The notes under the pieces: model-generated
Told to the model about the DNA's origin: nothing
Seen by the model: only the letters and a program-made list of their open reading frames with translations
Database searches by the model: none
NCBI GenBank assembly: GCA_947498785.1
Contig: CANMLS010000011.1
Location: forward strand, 1 to 64,000
Length of the DNA stretch: 64,000 nucleotides
Direction of reading: 5' to 3'
Source of the DNA: an uncultured Aquimarina sp.
Lineage (GTDB): Bacteria > Bacteroidota > Bacteroidia > Flavobacteriales > Flavobacteriaceae
Translations under genes and position numbers: made by a program
Shown here: positions 45,444 to 55,603 of the stretch, piece by piece
Layout: each line of letters opens with the position of its first letter
Numbering within the stretch: position 1 is the stretch's first letter

Positions 45444-45513
45444 ATTAATAGCAGTATTCACTTTATTTTTCAAAAGATTTCTCCTGGCTATTTTGATATA
45501 ATTCTTAAACATA
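45444..45513 (-). pseudogene. N-terminal stub of a lost MacB/FtsX permease
   Basis: From an ATG at 45513 the sequence reads MFKNYIKIARR and then, after skipping one A, NLLKNKVNTAIN. This is clearly the N-terminus of the neighbouring permeases (MFKNYLKIAWRNLIRNK in the copy at 60518). One extra base shifts the frame, and homology stops just before the point where relatives have the first membrane helix. The stub is preceded by the same A-rich leader as its sisters and lies between a complete permease and the ATPase. Confidence 0.8.
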
Positions 45514-45541
45514 ACTTTTTGTTTTTTGATATTGTGACCTC

Positions 45542-47926
45542 CTACTCTTCTTTTAATCCGTCTACTGGATTTTTATTTGCCGCTCCTATTGCTTGTGACC
45601 CAACCGTGAGTAAGGCTACAAATAAAGCTATACAACCAGCACCCATAAAGTACCATCCTTTTAAGGGAATTCTATATGCAAAACCTGATAGCCAATTATT
45701 AGCCAGTAGGTATGCTACAGGTATTGCAATACCTATAGCTATCAATACTAATTTTGCAAATTCGCCAGATAACATCATGGTTACCTGAGAAGCACTTTGC
45801 CCTAGTACTTTTCTAATACTAATCTCTTTTCGTCTTCGCTCTGCCGTATACATCGCTAAACCAAATAAACCTAAACAGGAGATTAAAATGGCTAAACCCG
45901 CAAAATACTTTGATAAGGAAGCCACACGTTGTTCTGCTGCATACTGCGCCTGAAAATCTGAGTCCAAAAAACTATATTCAAATACATATCCAGAATTAAA
46001 TTTGGCATAAGCATCTGCGAGTTTAACTAGAGTTTCTTTTTCTGTTCCAGCTGCAATTCGAACTACAAATTCTAAATTGGATCTATTATTATTTAATCTA
46101 AAAAACATAGGACGAACAGTTTCCCGAAAAGATTGAAAATGAAAATCTTTTAAGATTCCTATAATCGTATATTGTCTAGATCCGTAATGTATCGTTTTTC
46201 CAATTGGATTTTTGATACCCATCACTTTTATGGCAGTTTCATTAAAAACTATTGCAGCACTATCTGTAGGAAATTGTCTAGAAAATGATCTTCCTTCTTT
46301 AAGTTTCATATCCATGGTCTCTATAAAACCATGACCAATACGAAGTTCTTTAAAACGAGATTGACGTTCTTCTTCATTACCTGTCCAAACTAACCCTCCG
46401 GTTGTATTAATATTTGTACCTATAATATTTTGACTGGTCATAGCAGCATTAACCACGCTTGGAAATTCTTTTAATTCTTTTAAAAAAGCCTCTGCATTTT
46501 CTCTTAAATGGCCTTCTTGTTTAAAATAAACAACATTGTCCTTATCCATTCCCAAATTTTTAGATTGTACATAAGCTACTTGCTGAGAAACTAATAAGAC
46601 CGCTATAATTAAAATAATTGATAATGAAAATTGAAATATCACTAACCCCTTTCTAACCCAAACTTCTCCCCATGAATTTTTTAATTGGCCTCTTAAAATA
46701 GTTACTGGTTTAAAACGTGAAAGATGCAATGCAGGATAACTTCCTGCCAATATTCCTGTAAAAAGAGCAATCAATAAGAGCAAACCAAAAGTCAAAGAAT
46801 CAAAACTTAAGGACAATGCTTTACCAGTAATTACATTAAATTGTGGAATAAAAAGAAACACTACTAAAAGCGCCAATAATAGAGAAATAAATGCAGTCAT
46901 CACTGATTCTCCAAAATACTGTGTAATAAGTGTAGTTCTTTTTGATCCCAATGCTTTTTTTACCCCTATTTCTTTTAAACGCCTTGATGCATTAGCTGTA
47001 GAAAGGTTCATAAAATTGATACAAGCAATGGTCAAAATAAATAATGCAATACAAGAAAATAAGTATACATAATTCATACGTCCAGAAGTTTGTTTCCCAT
47101 TTTCAAAATTACTGTACAGATAATTAGATGAGTATTTGGTGATTATAAGATCTGCTTCAACATCTTCGTCTTGTAGCTTCGAGAAGTTTTCTATTTTAGC
47201 AGCAAATTCTTCTACATTTGTTCCTTCATTGAGCAAAATATAGGTGATTGGATTATTATTGACCCAATCATTTTTTCCACCATTATGTATGATTCCTTTT
47301 TTATATGTAGCTAAGGGTAATATAAAATCGAATTGTGTTGTTGAATTAGAAGGAATATCTTTAAAAACACCACTCACTTGATGTTTTTCTAGCATACCCA
47401 TCGCATCCCATTCGATTACCTTTCCTACCACTTCTTTTGGAGATCCAAAAAGTCGATTTGCTAGAGATTCTGAAATCACAATCGAATTCGTCCCTTCAAG
47501 TACCTGATCTTTATCTCCTTCTATCAAAGGGTAGGAAAACACATTAAAATAATCTTTACCTGCAAATACGCCACCAGTCTTTATGATTTGGTCATGTACA
47601 CGAAGTGGTATTTTAGCAAACTGTGCAGGTACTGTTTGAGACACTGCATATTTTACTTCAGGTAATTTATCTGCCATTGTTTCTGCCAAAATACTTGGAG
47701 TCCAATTAAAGACTCTAGAACCTTCTTGGCTTTCAAACTTATTCCAAACCTGATACAGGTGTTCATCATTTTCATGAAATTTATCTACTTGAACCTCATC
47801 TAACACCCAAAGAGCAATCAAAAATACACAGGCCAATCCCGAAGACAACCCTATAACATTAATCATAAAAGTGGTCTTGTACCGCTTTATAGTTCTAAGA
47901 AATAATTTTACATTGTGCTTAAACAT
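45542..47926 (-). CDS. MacB/FtsX-type ABC permease, array copy nearest the ATPase
   Basis: 794 residues with eight membrane helices in two FtsX modules. Each module has an N-terminal helix, a MacB-PCD periplasmic domain and a membrane bundle: first helix at about 20-42, bundle at about 285-400 and a second single helix near 430, second periplasmic domain to about 665, last bundle to the end. Landmarks are LKEIGVKKALGSKR, RRRKEISIRKVLGQ and the end NPVDGLKEE. Its RTIKRYKT N-terminus groups it with the copy at 53182. It follows the copy at 47961 by 34 bp. Such permeases move lipids, peptides or drugs by mechanotransmission with their ATPase. Confidence 0.92.
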   Translation of the reverse strand: MFKHNVKLFLRTIKRYKTTFMINVIGLSSGLACVFLIALWVLDEVQVDKFHENDEHLYQVWNKFESQEGSRVFNWTPSILAETMADKLPEVKYAVSQTVPAQFAKIPLRVHDQIIKTGGVFAGKDYFNVFSYPLIEGDKDQVLEGTNSIVISESLANRLFGSPKEVVGKVIEWDAMGMLEKHQVSGVFKDIPSNSTTQFDFILPLATYKKGIIHNGGKNDWVNNNPITYILLNEGTNVEEFAAKIENFSKLQDEDVEADLIITKYSSNYLYSNFENGKQTSGRMNYVYLFSCIALFILTIACINFMNLSTANASRRLKEIGVKKALGSKRTTLITQYFGESVMTAFISLLLALLVVFLFIPQFNVITGKALSLSFDSLTFGLLLLIALFTGILAGSYPALHLSRFKPVTILRGQLKNSWGEVWVRKGLVIFQFSLSIILIIAVLLVSQQVAYVQSKNLGMDKDNVVYFKQEGHLRENAEAFLKELKEFPSVVNAAMTSQNIIGTNINTTGGLVWTGNEEERQSRFKELRIGHGFIETMDMKLKEGRSFSRQFPTDSAAIVFNETAIKVMGIKNPIGKTIHYGSRQYTIIGILKDFHFQSFRETVRPMFFRLNNNRSNLEFVVRIAAGTEKETLVKLADAYAKFNSGYVFEYSFLDSDFQAQYAAEQRVASLSKYFAGLAILISCLGLFGLAMYTAERRRKEISIRKVLGQSASQVTMMLSGEFAKLVLIAIGIAIPVAYLLANNWLSGFAYRIPLKGWYFMGAGCIALFVALLTVGSQAIGAANKNPVDGLKEE

Positions 47927-47960
47927 AACTTTTTGTTTTTGATTGAATTGTTGATGAAAT

Positions 47961-50429
47961 TTATTCGTCTCTTAATGCCTCTATAGGATTTCTACTCGCG
48001 GCTATAAAGCTTTGCCAACTTACTGTTAATAATGCAATAGTTAACGCTCCAATACCAGCCAAAACATACACCCATAGCCCCAAAGTTGTTTTATAAGCAA
48101 AATTCTCCAGCCAAGTATTCAATGCATACCAGGCAATCGGACAAGCTATTACATAAGCAATAGTCACCCATTTTATAAAATCTTTATTAAGTGTAAATAA
48201 GATCTGTTTAACCTTTGCTCCGTTTACTTTACGAATACCTATTTCTTTGACTCGTTTTCTGGTATTAAATAGTGCAACTCCTAATAGACCTATACATGAA
48301 ATAAACAAGGCGAGTATCGTAGAGGAATTTAAAATTTGATTGAATTTTTGATCCTGTACATATTGGTTCTCAAATGCTGCATTAGAAAAATTAAAAATAA
48401 ACTCTTCTTTGGGGTATAATTCATCCCAAATTTGGGCTATTTGATCCATAGTCCCAGCAATAGTATTTGACTTCAATTTAAATGAATAAAATCCCACAGC
48501 ATGATCCCACTCCAGGTTCTGGATGTAGATAGTTGGTTTTACCGTATGGTGTAATGAAACATGATGATAATCCTCAACCACACCTCGTATTCGATAGTTT
48601 TTATTGCCTATAGTAATAGCGTTTCCAATAACATTATCAGCATGGAGATTGCCCATTTTGGATAGTGCTGTTTCATTAATTAATATATTATTAGATTTCC
48701 AATTGCTTTCGGATTTTAGGTTTTTACCAGCAATCAATGAGATATCATAGGTATCTAAATATCCCTCATCAATACTGATTTGGTTAAAGGTCACTGGATA
48801 AGGTTTAGCGGCTACTACCGCTTTTACCTGATCATTTAGACGAGTAATCGCTTTACCTGGTATTGATGAGCTCGCCGAAAATGAAGCAACACCTCCTAAT
48901 GCAGATACCTCGTTTCTAAAAGTAGAGAGTCTACTCACAAGATCAGGATGTTGATTCATCGTCATGGGTGTAAAACTGAATATCGTTTGCGTATTATTAA
49001 ACCCTAATTCTTTATTCATCATAAACTGCATCTGCTTATAAATTCCAACTGTACAAATCATTAATACAATAGTGATAGAAAATTGTAAAGTGACCATTAC
49101 TTTTTGACTTGTCCATTTTTGATGTAGTTTTTGATTACCTTTTTTAACTACTGAAAAAGCTTTGTTCTTAATTACTGACATGAATGGTACAATAGAAGCA
49201 ATACCAACTACAACTACCCCAATAGTCCCTAACAATACATATGTAAAAAAAGTAATTCTATCAATTGGAAGTTGTGAATTGATCAAATAATGAGCTATAG
49301 GTATAGAGATACCAATAGCCACAATATTAAATAGTATCGTCTCTGCAAACAATAAGTAAAATACTTGACCATATCCTGAACCATTAAGTATTCTTATCGA
49401 ATAATTTTTTGAATTCTCCAGAGTTGTAATCGTGTTCAAATTAATAAAATTGATAAGACATACAAGTAACACCACCAGAATAATTATGGACAGGAAAAGT
49501 ACTTGCATTTCTTCTCCATTAACCGATAATTCATGATCGAGTTTGGACTTTAAATGGATATCGGCGATGGGTTGAAATATAAAATTCATTTTTGCCTCCT
49601 TGAGATTTTGTGGAAGTGCTACCTTTTTTAGCAAACCACCTAATCTACTTTCTACTGCGCTAATCGAGGTTTTTTTATCTAATTTTATATAACAATGTGG
49701 TCGATATTGTATAGGTGATTGCCATCTTTTTTTTTCATATGGCGTTGCCTTAAGATACTTATAATCAAGATTGTCAACCAATACTTGATTTTGATTATCA
49801 TAATTTTGAAAGTAATAAAATAGCGTCTTATATGTACCGACAACATCAATTTTTATGTGGCTATTATCTGGGATATCTTCAAAAACGGCATCAACAACAA
49901 ATTTCCACCCTTCATTAACGGTTAGTTCTTTTCCTAATGGATTTTCCTCTCCGTATAGTTTTTTTGCAAAAGATTGTGAAATGGCTACTCCATGAATATT
50001 TTCTAGCAACGAGTTAGTCTCTGTAGTGATGATCTTACGACCAAAAACAGAGAAAAAAGTGGGATCACTCCAAACAAAATCAACATTTTGTATTTTTTGT
50101 TGAGGGCCATTAAAAATAGTCACCACATCCCTACCAAAATTGCACTGAGCAACAACACCTGTCATTTCTGCTTCTAAAAGTTCTGAGGACCCTCCAAAGT
50201 TTTTTGCAGATTTTACTTCTTCACCGTCTTTATATTTTAAATCCAGAGCGACCCTATATATGGATTCAGAATCCTTCCAGAATGTATCATAGTTCGTTTC
50301 ATGCTGTATTTTTTCAATAAGAAAGATGAACACTGTAAATCCAACAATCAGCCCTAAAATTTTTGTTGATGACAAGAATTTTTTCTTCCATATATTTCTG
50401 ATAATAGTTTTTAAAATGTGTGTGTTCAT
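47961..50429 (-). CDS. MacB/FtsX-type ABC permease, divergent array copy
   Basis: 822 residues, the longest and most diverged copy. It starts MNTHILKTIIRNIWKKKF instead of the usual MFKN, and the linker to the first bundle is less like its sisters (NSKNYSIRILNGSG in place of KEIGIRKVLG). The second half is standard: RVKEIGIRKVNGAKV and the end NPIEALRDE. Layout is otherwise the two-module, eight-helix plan with two MacB-PCD domains. The loss of the conserved coupling segment in module one may mean that only the second half contacts the ATPase canonically. A 54-codon small ORF precedes it. Confidence 0.9.
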   Translation of the reverse strand: MNTHILKTIIRNIWKKKFLSSTKILGLIVGFTVFIFLIEKIQHETNYDTFWKDSESIYRVALDLKYKDGEEVKSAKNFGGSSELLEAEMTGVVAQCNFGRDVVTIFNGPQQKIQNVDFVWSDPTFFSVFGRKIITTETNSLLENIHGVAISQSFAKKLYGEENPLGKELTVNEGWKFVVDAVFEDIPDNSHIKIDVVGTYKTLFYYFQNYDNQNQVLVDNLDYKYLKATPYEKKRWQSPIQYRPHCYIKLDKKTSISAVESRLGGLLKKVALPQNLKEAKMNFIFQPIADIHLKSKLDHELSVNGEEMQVLFLSIIILVVLLVCLINFINLNTITTLENSKNYSIRILNGSGYGQVFYLLFAETILFNIVAIGISIPIAHYLINSQLPIDRITFFTYVLLGTIGVVVVGIASIVPFMSVIKNKAFSVVKKGNQKLHQKWTSQKVMVTLQFSITIVLMICTVGIYKQMQFMMNKELGFNNTQTIFSFTPMTMNQHPDLVSRLSTFRNEVSALGGVASFSASSSIPGKAITRLNDQVKAVVAAKPYPVTFNQISIDEGYLDTYDISLIAGKNLKSESNWKSNNILINETALSKMGNLHADNVIGNAITIGNKNYRIRGVVEDYHHVSLHHTVKPTIYIQNLEWDHAVGFYSFKLKSNTIAGTMDQIAQIWDELYPKEEFIFNFSNAAFENQYVQDQKFNQILNSSTILALFISCIGLLGVALFNTRKRVKEIGIRKVNGAKVKQILFTLNKDFIKWVTIAYVIACPIAWYALNTWLENFAYKTTLGLWVYVLAGIGALTIALLTVSWQSFIAASRNPIEALRDE

Positions 50430-50486
50430 GATACTATATGTGTTTTTATTAAAGCAACTTTTATATTAGAAAAGCATTCGTTTATA

Positions 50487-50651
50487 TCAACACTCCTGTA
50501 TATTAGGGTTTTTTGTTCGTATAATTTCTTCCATTAAAAACGTGACATAATGTAATTCCATCTCATTAAGAACAGGTAAATTGTTAATAATGAAAAGACG
50601 TAGTTCTAGTCCCACTTTTTCTTTTTCTATTTGTTCTTTTATCTCTTCCAT
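50487..50651 (-). CDS. Small ORF, 54 residues, between permease genes
   Basis: ATG at 50651 to TGA at 50487. The peptide begins MEEIKEQIEKEKVGLELRLF and continues with NNLPVLNEMELHYVTFLMEE, a charged amphipathic helical pattern without signal or membrane segment. It lies 28 bp after one permease and 57 bp before the next, in the same direction. It does not resemble a permease fragment. It may be a small regulatory or accessory protein, but coding status rests only on frame length and position. Confidence 0.5.
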   Translation of the reverse strand: MEEIKEQIEKEKVGLELRLFIINNLPVLNEMELHYVTFLMEEIIRTKNPNIQEC

Positions 50652-50679
50652 GGTATTTACATTCTTAGATTATTAATAG

Positions 50680-53097
50680 TTATTCATTTCTTAAGGCATC
50701 CACTGGATTTCCGTTGGCGGCCATAAAACTTTGCCAACTTACTGTAAGCAATGTAATCCCCAATGCCATGATACCGGCCAGTATAAATACCCACCAACTT
50801 AGGTTTGTTTTTACTGCAAAGTTTTCTAACCATGAATTCATAGCATACCATGCTATAGGAACGGCAATTATAAATGCAACTCCGACCCACTTGATAAAAT
50901 CTATATTTAGTAGTTTCAATATTTTAAAAATCGAAGCTCCATTTACTTTTCTAATTCCGATTTCCTTTTTTCGCTGTATACAGGTATAAGAGGTAAGTCC
51001 AAATAGACCTAATGCGGCAATGAATATGGCCAACGCAGTGAATATTTTAAAAGCTTCACTAAATTTGGTATCCTCTTCATACTGTGCTTGAAATTTTTTA
51101 TTGATAAAAGTATAGTTGAAAGTACTCTGGGGAAAAACTTCTTCCCAAACATGCTGCAATTGTGACAATGAACTTTGATATCCTATTGTTGAGGCCACCT
51201 CTGGATCTAACTTTACTAACAGATTATTTCTTATTTTTCCATATCGAATCATTACAGGCTGCATTGGGGTTTTCAAACCAAAGTGATGATAATTTTTGAT
51301 GACTCCTATGATATTCCATTCTACATCCCAAAATTTTACTTTTTGATTGATTGATTCTTTAGGATTAGGGATGCCTATTTCTTTTGCAAATTTTTCATTA
51401 ATGACCAGATTTCTATCATTTATTTTACTGTTAGGAAGAAAAGTGTTTCCTGCCAAAAATTCAATATCCATAAGGTCAAAATAGTTTGATTCTGCTATAT
51501 AGAAGTAATATGTTACGTTTCCTTCTTTTGTACCATCTGGATGGGTAATCTCCATAAAAGAAGATAAATTGTCATACCCATCCCCAGGATACGTTTGAGT
51601 TGTTGTCACATCCTTGACCATTGATAGTTTTCTCATTTCATTACTTAGTGTAGTAAAATCTTGAATTAGCAATGAATCAGATTTTTTATTTAAAATCTCT
51701 CCATGTATAGCTACAATATCATTCAAGTCAGAACCAATAGGCTGTTTTTGTATATAATTGATCTGTTTTGTAACTACTATGGTTCCAATTAATAATACTA
51801 TAGTAGCCAGAAATTGTGTAATAATTAATCCTTTACGAATATTTAATCCATTAGCCGAAGTTTTTATTTTTCCTTTTAATGCTTTTGAAGGCGAATAATT
51901 GCTAAGTAAGATTGCGGGGTATAATCCAGCAAGCATCATACCTAGAAGAATAAACCCTAAAATTGGAAGAATATTTGCCAAACTCGCTAGTTCAAAAGTC
52001 AACGCTTTTCCCGTAAACGAGTTGTACAATGGTAATATAATAATGGCAAGTACAATTGCCATTATTATAGCAATCATATTAAGGATCATGGATTCTAACA
52101 ACAACTGAATAATAAGCTGTTGCTTTTGCGCGCCAGCCACTTTTCTAATTCCTATTTCCTTTGCTCTTTCTAATGATTTTGTAGTAGATAAATTAATATA
52201 GTTTAACCAGGAAAGTATTAAAATAATAAAGGCGATCGCCGTTAAAAACTTGACTCTAACTACGCTTCCATTCAATTCGGCTTCATAAGGCTTATTAGAA
52301 TATAAGTGAATATCTTCGATGGGTTCTATATTATGTCTTTCATCAGGATCATCTTCAAAATTACTTTCTGTTATTTTTTTCTGAAGCAATGATATATCTG
52401 CATTTTTATCAATTTTTAAATAGGTAAAGTAGTTATTACGACTCCAGTCTGGTTTTTTTTGCCCTTCAAATTCATCCCAGGTTTGTATTGTTTCAAAAGA
52501 TAGTAAATAATTAATTTTGAAATGAGTGTTTTTAGGAATGTCTTGCATTACTCCTTTTATGGTAGCAAGAACCTGAGATCCCCAAAAAACAGATATGGTT
52601 TTACCAATAGGGTTTTCATTACCAAAAAGTTTTTTTGCAACAGTCTCTGTTAATACAATACTATTAGGTTCTACCAAGGCGGTAGTTATATCACCTTTGA
52701 GTAATGTTTGATTAAATATCTCAAAATAAGAAGGGTCAGCAAGATTACCATTGGTTTCCTCTATTATTTTGTTTTCTATTTTAAGTGTGGTTTTTTCTAA
52801 TCTATAAAACCGTGTAAAATCTAATACTTCTGGAAACTCTTTTTGGAACGTTGGTCCCGTGACATTGTAGGTCTGCGCATCACCTGGTACAAATTGATCT
52901 CCTTTTTTATAATCCATGTATACTCTATATACATTTTCGGACCCTGCAAACTTATCATAGTCATTCTCATAGTTCACATAAACCATGATCAAAATAAAAG
53001 ATGCTACTCCAATAGCTAAACCCAGAATATTAATAACAGAATAGAGTTTATTCTTAAGAAGATATCTGATCGCTATTTTGAAATATAAATTATACAT
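50680..53097 (-). CDS. MacB/FtsX-type ABC permease, array copy
   Basis: 805 residues, two-module plan. It starts MYNLYFKIAIRYLLKNKLYS with the first helix at about 20-40, the periplasmic domain with NPIGKTISVFWGS, the coupling segment RAKEIGIRKVAGAQKQ at about 315, second domain, then RKKEIGIRKVNGASI and the end NPVDALRNE. It groups with the 47961 copy by KVNGA in the second coupling helix. Separated by 84 bp from the previous permease, and that gap contains the tail of a lost copy. Confidence 0.92.
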   Translation of the reverse strand: MYNLYFKIAIRYLLKNKLYSVINILGLAIGVASFILIMVYVNYENDYDKFAGSENVYRVYMDYKKGDQFVPGDAQTYNVTGPTFQKEFPEVLDFTRFYRLEKTTLKIENKIIEETNGNLADPSYFEIFNQTLLKGDITTALVEPNSIVLTETVAKKLFGNENPIGKTISVFWGSQVLATIKGVMQDIPKNTHFKINYLLSFETIQTWDEFEGQKKPDWSRNNYFTYLKIDKNADISLLQKKITESNFEDDPDERHNIEPIEDIHLYSNKPYEAELNGSVVRVKFLTAIAFIILILSWLNYINLSTTKSLERAKEIGIRKVAGAQKQQLIIQLLLESMILNMIAIIMAIVLAIIILPLYNSFTGKALTFELASLANILPILGFILLGMMLAGLYPAILLSNYSPSKALKGKIKTSANGLNIRKGLIITQFLATIVLLIGTIVVTKQINYIQKQPIGSDLNDIVAIHGEILNKKSDSLLIQDFTTLSNEMRKLSMVKDVTTTQTYPGDGYDNLSSFMEITHPDGTKEGNVTYYFYIAESNYFDLMDIEFLAGNTFLPNSKINDRNLVINEKFAKEIGIPNPKESINQKVKFWDVEWNIIGVIKNYHHFGLKTPMQPVMIRYGKIRNNLLVKLDPEVASTIGYQSSLSQLQHVWEEVFPQSTFNYTFINKKFQAQYEEDTKFSEAFKIFTALAIFIAALGLFGLTSYTCIQRKKEIGIRKVNGASIFKILKLLNIDFIKWVGVAFIIAVPIAWYAMNSWLENFAVKTNLSWWVFILAGIMALGITLLTVSWQSFMAANGNPVDALRNE

Positions 53098-53122
53098 ATA
53101 TCTGGTCGTTTATATGATTGTA

Positions 53123-53179
53123 TTCTGTTTTCAAACTTTTTATAGGATTCATATTTGCTGTTTTAAATGATCTAATACC
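53123..53179 (-). pseudogene. C-terminal tail of a lost MacB/FtsX permease
   Basis: The minus strand reads SFKTANMNPIKSLKTE, matching the end of sister permeases (ALKAATANPIKSLRTE in the copy at 55604). The frame differs from the gene before it, and the stop codon expected after Glu is now Tyr (TAC). The relic is 84 bp or less in length and lies between two complete permeases, showing that a further copy once stood here and was removed by deletion. Confidence 0.82.
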
Positions 53180-53181
53180 TC

Positions 53182-55548
53182 TTACTCATCTCTTAATGCA
53201 TCCACAGGATTTCTATTGGCTGCAATCATAGTTTGGGTACTCACGGTAAAAATGGTGACCATAAGCACTAACACACCTGCTATAAGAAAATACCATAGAT
53301 TTGCTCCTGTTTTATAAGCAAATCCCGAAAGCCAGTTGTTAATTAGCAGGTAGCTTATAGGTAACCCAATAGCTATTGCAACTAAGATTAGTTTTATGAA
53401 TTCTTTGGATAATAAAAAGGAAATATGAGCACTACTATCCCCCAAAACTTTACGAATTCCAATCTCTTTTTTTCTTCGTTCTGCGGTAAAAGATACCAGT
53501 CCAAAAAGGCCTAAACATGAAATAATAATAGCTAATACAGCAAAATAACGAGACAGTTTGGACACTCTCTGTTCTGCAACATAAAGCTGTTGGTAATTCT
53601 CGTCCAAAAACATATAATCAAACAAAAATCCAGGATTGTTTTTTTCATAAAATTCCTGAAGTGATGCTAAGGTTTCTTTTTCTTTCCCTACTTCAATTTT
53701 TACCATAAACTTAGTGAGTCTTTCTGTCCATAAATTGACAATCATCGGTTTTATCTCTTCGTGAAGAGATTCAAAATGAAAATCTTTTATTACTCCTATA
53801 ATTTCTCTTTTTTTATTTCTAAACCCGATAAACTTACCAACAGGATCTTTCAATTGCATTCGTTTGATAGCAGATTCGTTAAGGATAACTTTAGTATTTT
53901 CTTCACTAAAATCTTTTGAGAATGATCTGCCTTCTAATATTTCAATATCTAACATTTCAATCAAACCATAATATGCTATCATGTTTTGAAATTGAGTGTA
54001 ATCATTAGGGTCTTTTCCTTCCCAATCAAAACCTCCCACACCCCAACCATCCCCAGTCATTGCATTACGGGTACTTGATGCGTCAATTACGCCTGGGATA
54101 TTCTTAAGCTCTGCCAAAAAAGTATCTATATGATCATTATCCAATGTTTTTCCTTCTCGACTAAAATGAATGATTTGTTCTTTGGTATACCCTAAATTTT
54201 TGTTTTGTATAAATTCAATTTGCTGATGTATTATTAATACAGATACAATGAGCACTATCGAAACCGTATATTGAATAATAACCAGACCTTTACGTGTCCA
54301 TACTTCACCGACAGAAGTGTTTAATTTTCCTTTTAATATGATAGCAGGCCTGAAACCTGACAAATGCAAAGCAGGATAACTACCAGATAATAATCCAGTG
54401 AATAATGTGATCCCTAATAATGTAAAAACAAAACCAGGATTAATCTCAATGGATAGTTGTTTTCCGGTAATTTGATTAAATTCAGGAAGTAATAGAGTAA
54501 CAAAAATCATTGCTAGAAATAAAGCTATAAATGCAACTCCTACGGCTTCTGTCAAATATTGAAAAATAAGTGTTTTCCTATTTGCTCCTATAGCTTTCTT
54601 AATCCCTATTTCCTTAAGTCTTCTCGAAGCTTTTGCTGTAGACATGTTCATGAAATTGATACAAGCGATAATTAGAATAAACAAGGCTATAATAGAAAAC
54701 AGTTTTACATATGTAATTCTACCACCAGCTTCAACACCATTTTCATAACTCCCGTATAGATACTCGTCTATATATTTTTTTAAGAATGGAGTGCGATAAG
54801 ATTGTCCCTTATTGGTTTTTTTGCGAATAAAATCATGAATCTTGTCATTAAAAGCAACAATATTGGTACCTGGCTTCATACTTAGGTATACATATGTTGA
54901 TTGACTTCCCCAATGTAAAAGATTCGTTTGAGAAAGTGCTTTTTCTTCATAAGAAAGTACAAAATCAAATCGTTCTGAAGATCGCTGTGGAACATCTTCA
55001 AAAACACCAGCAACGGTATATTCTTTTTCTTTCTGAAAGTCAATAATTTGTCCCATTGCATTTTCAACAGAACCAAAAAGAGTTGTAGCTATAGTTTCTG
55101 ATACGAATATGGTATTTGTATTTGCCCATATATCATTTTTATCTCCCTTGATAATAGGAAAAGAGAATATTTTAAAAAAATCTTTGCTCACATAATGACC
55201 ATCTCCTTTTATGGTTTGATTCTCGATAGAGAGTGTTGCATCTTGTGGATATTTTACCACCTGAGTTGCCATATGTATTTCTGGTATTTCTGCTAACATA
55301 AGTGGTGCTATATTTCCAGATGTGGTCCTACCTACTTTTGTCACTTGCGGAAATTCGGCAAGCTCCATCAAATGAAAAATATGATCACTATTCTCGTGAA
55401 ACCTATCGATATGCAATTCATCGTTTACCCATAGATATATCAAAATAGAACACGTTAATGCAGTAGATAATCCAATGATATTTATAAAAAAAGAGGTTTT
55501 ATATCTTTTAATACTCCTTAAATACAAAATGAAATGATGTCTTAACAT
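53182..55548 (-). CDS. MacB/FtsX-type ABC permease, array copy
   Basis: 788 residues. The N-terminus (FILYLRSIKRYKTSFFINII) with the HIDRFHENSD segment places it with the copy at 45542. Two modules, eight helices, with LKEIGIKKAIGANRK as first coupling helix, RKKEIGIRKVLGDSS as the second, and the end NPVDALRDE. Periplasmic parts carry the MacB-PCD strands EYTVAGVFEDVPQRS and KREIIGVIKDFHFES. 55 bp after the 55604 copy. Likely substrate specificity resides in the differing periplasmic domains. Confidence 0.92.
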   Translation of the reverse strand: MLRHHFILYLRSIKRYKTSFFINIIGLSTALTCSILIYLWVNDELHIDRFHENSDHIFHLMELAEFPQVTKVGRTTSGNIAPLMLAEIPEIHMATQVVKYPQDATLSIENQTIKGDGHYVSKDFFKIFSFPIIKGDKNDIWANTNTIFVSETIATTLFGSVENAMGQIIDFQKEKEYTVAGVFEDVPQRSSERFDFVLSYEEKALSQTNLLHWGSQSTYVYLSMKPGTNIVAFNDKIHDFIRKKTNKGQSYRTPFLKKYIDEYLYGSYENGVEAGGRITYVKLFSIIALFILIIACINFMNMSTAKASRRLKEIGIKKAIGANRKTLIFQYLTEAVGVAFIALFLAMIFVTLLLPEFNQITGKQLSIEINPGFVFTLLGITLFTGLLSGSYPALHLSGFRPAIILKGKLNTSVGEVWTRKGLVIIQYTVSIVLIVSVLIIHQQIEFIQNKNLGYTKEQIIHFSREGKTLDNDHIDTFLAELKNIPGVIDASSTRNAMTGDGWGVGGFDWEGKDPNDYTQFQNMIAYYGLIEMLDIEILEGRSFSKDFSEENTKVILNESAIKRMQLKDPVGKFIGFRNKKREIIGVIKDFHFESLHEEIKPMIVNLWTERLTKFMVKIEVGKEKETLASLQEFYEKNNPGFLFDYMFLDENYQQLYVAEQRVSKLSRYFAVLAIIISCLGLFGLVSFTAERRKKEIGIRKVLGDSSAHISFLLSKEFIKLILVAIAIGLPISYLLINNWLSGFAYKTGANLWYFLIAGVLVLMVTIFTVSTQTMIAANRNPVDALRDE

Positions 55549-55571
55549 AACTCTTTAGTTTATTGATTTTA

Positions 55572-55594
55572 ATAGCTAAACAGGTTCAATCTAA
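55572..55594. repeat. Palindromic repeat unit, degenerate copy 2
   Basis: ATAGCTAAACAGGTTCAATCT aligns to the copies at 60485 and 62900 at the same place, between two permease genes, but with weaker pairing. Confidence 0.4.
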
Positions 55595-55603
55595 GTTAAT
55601 AAT

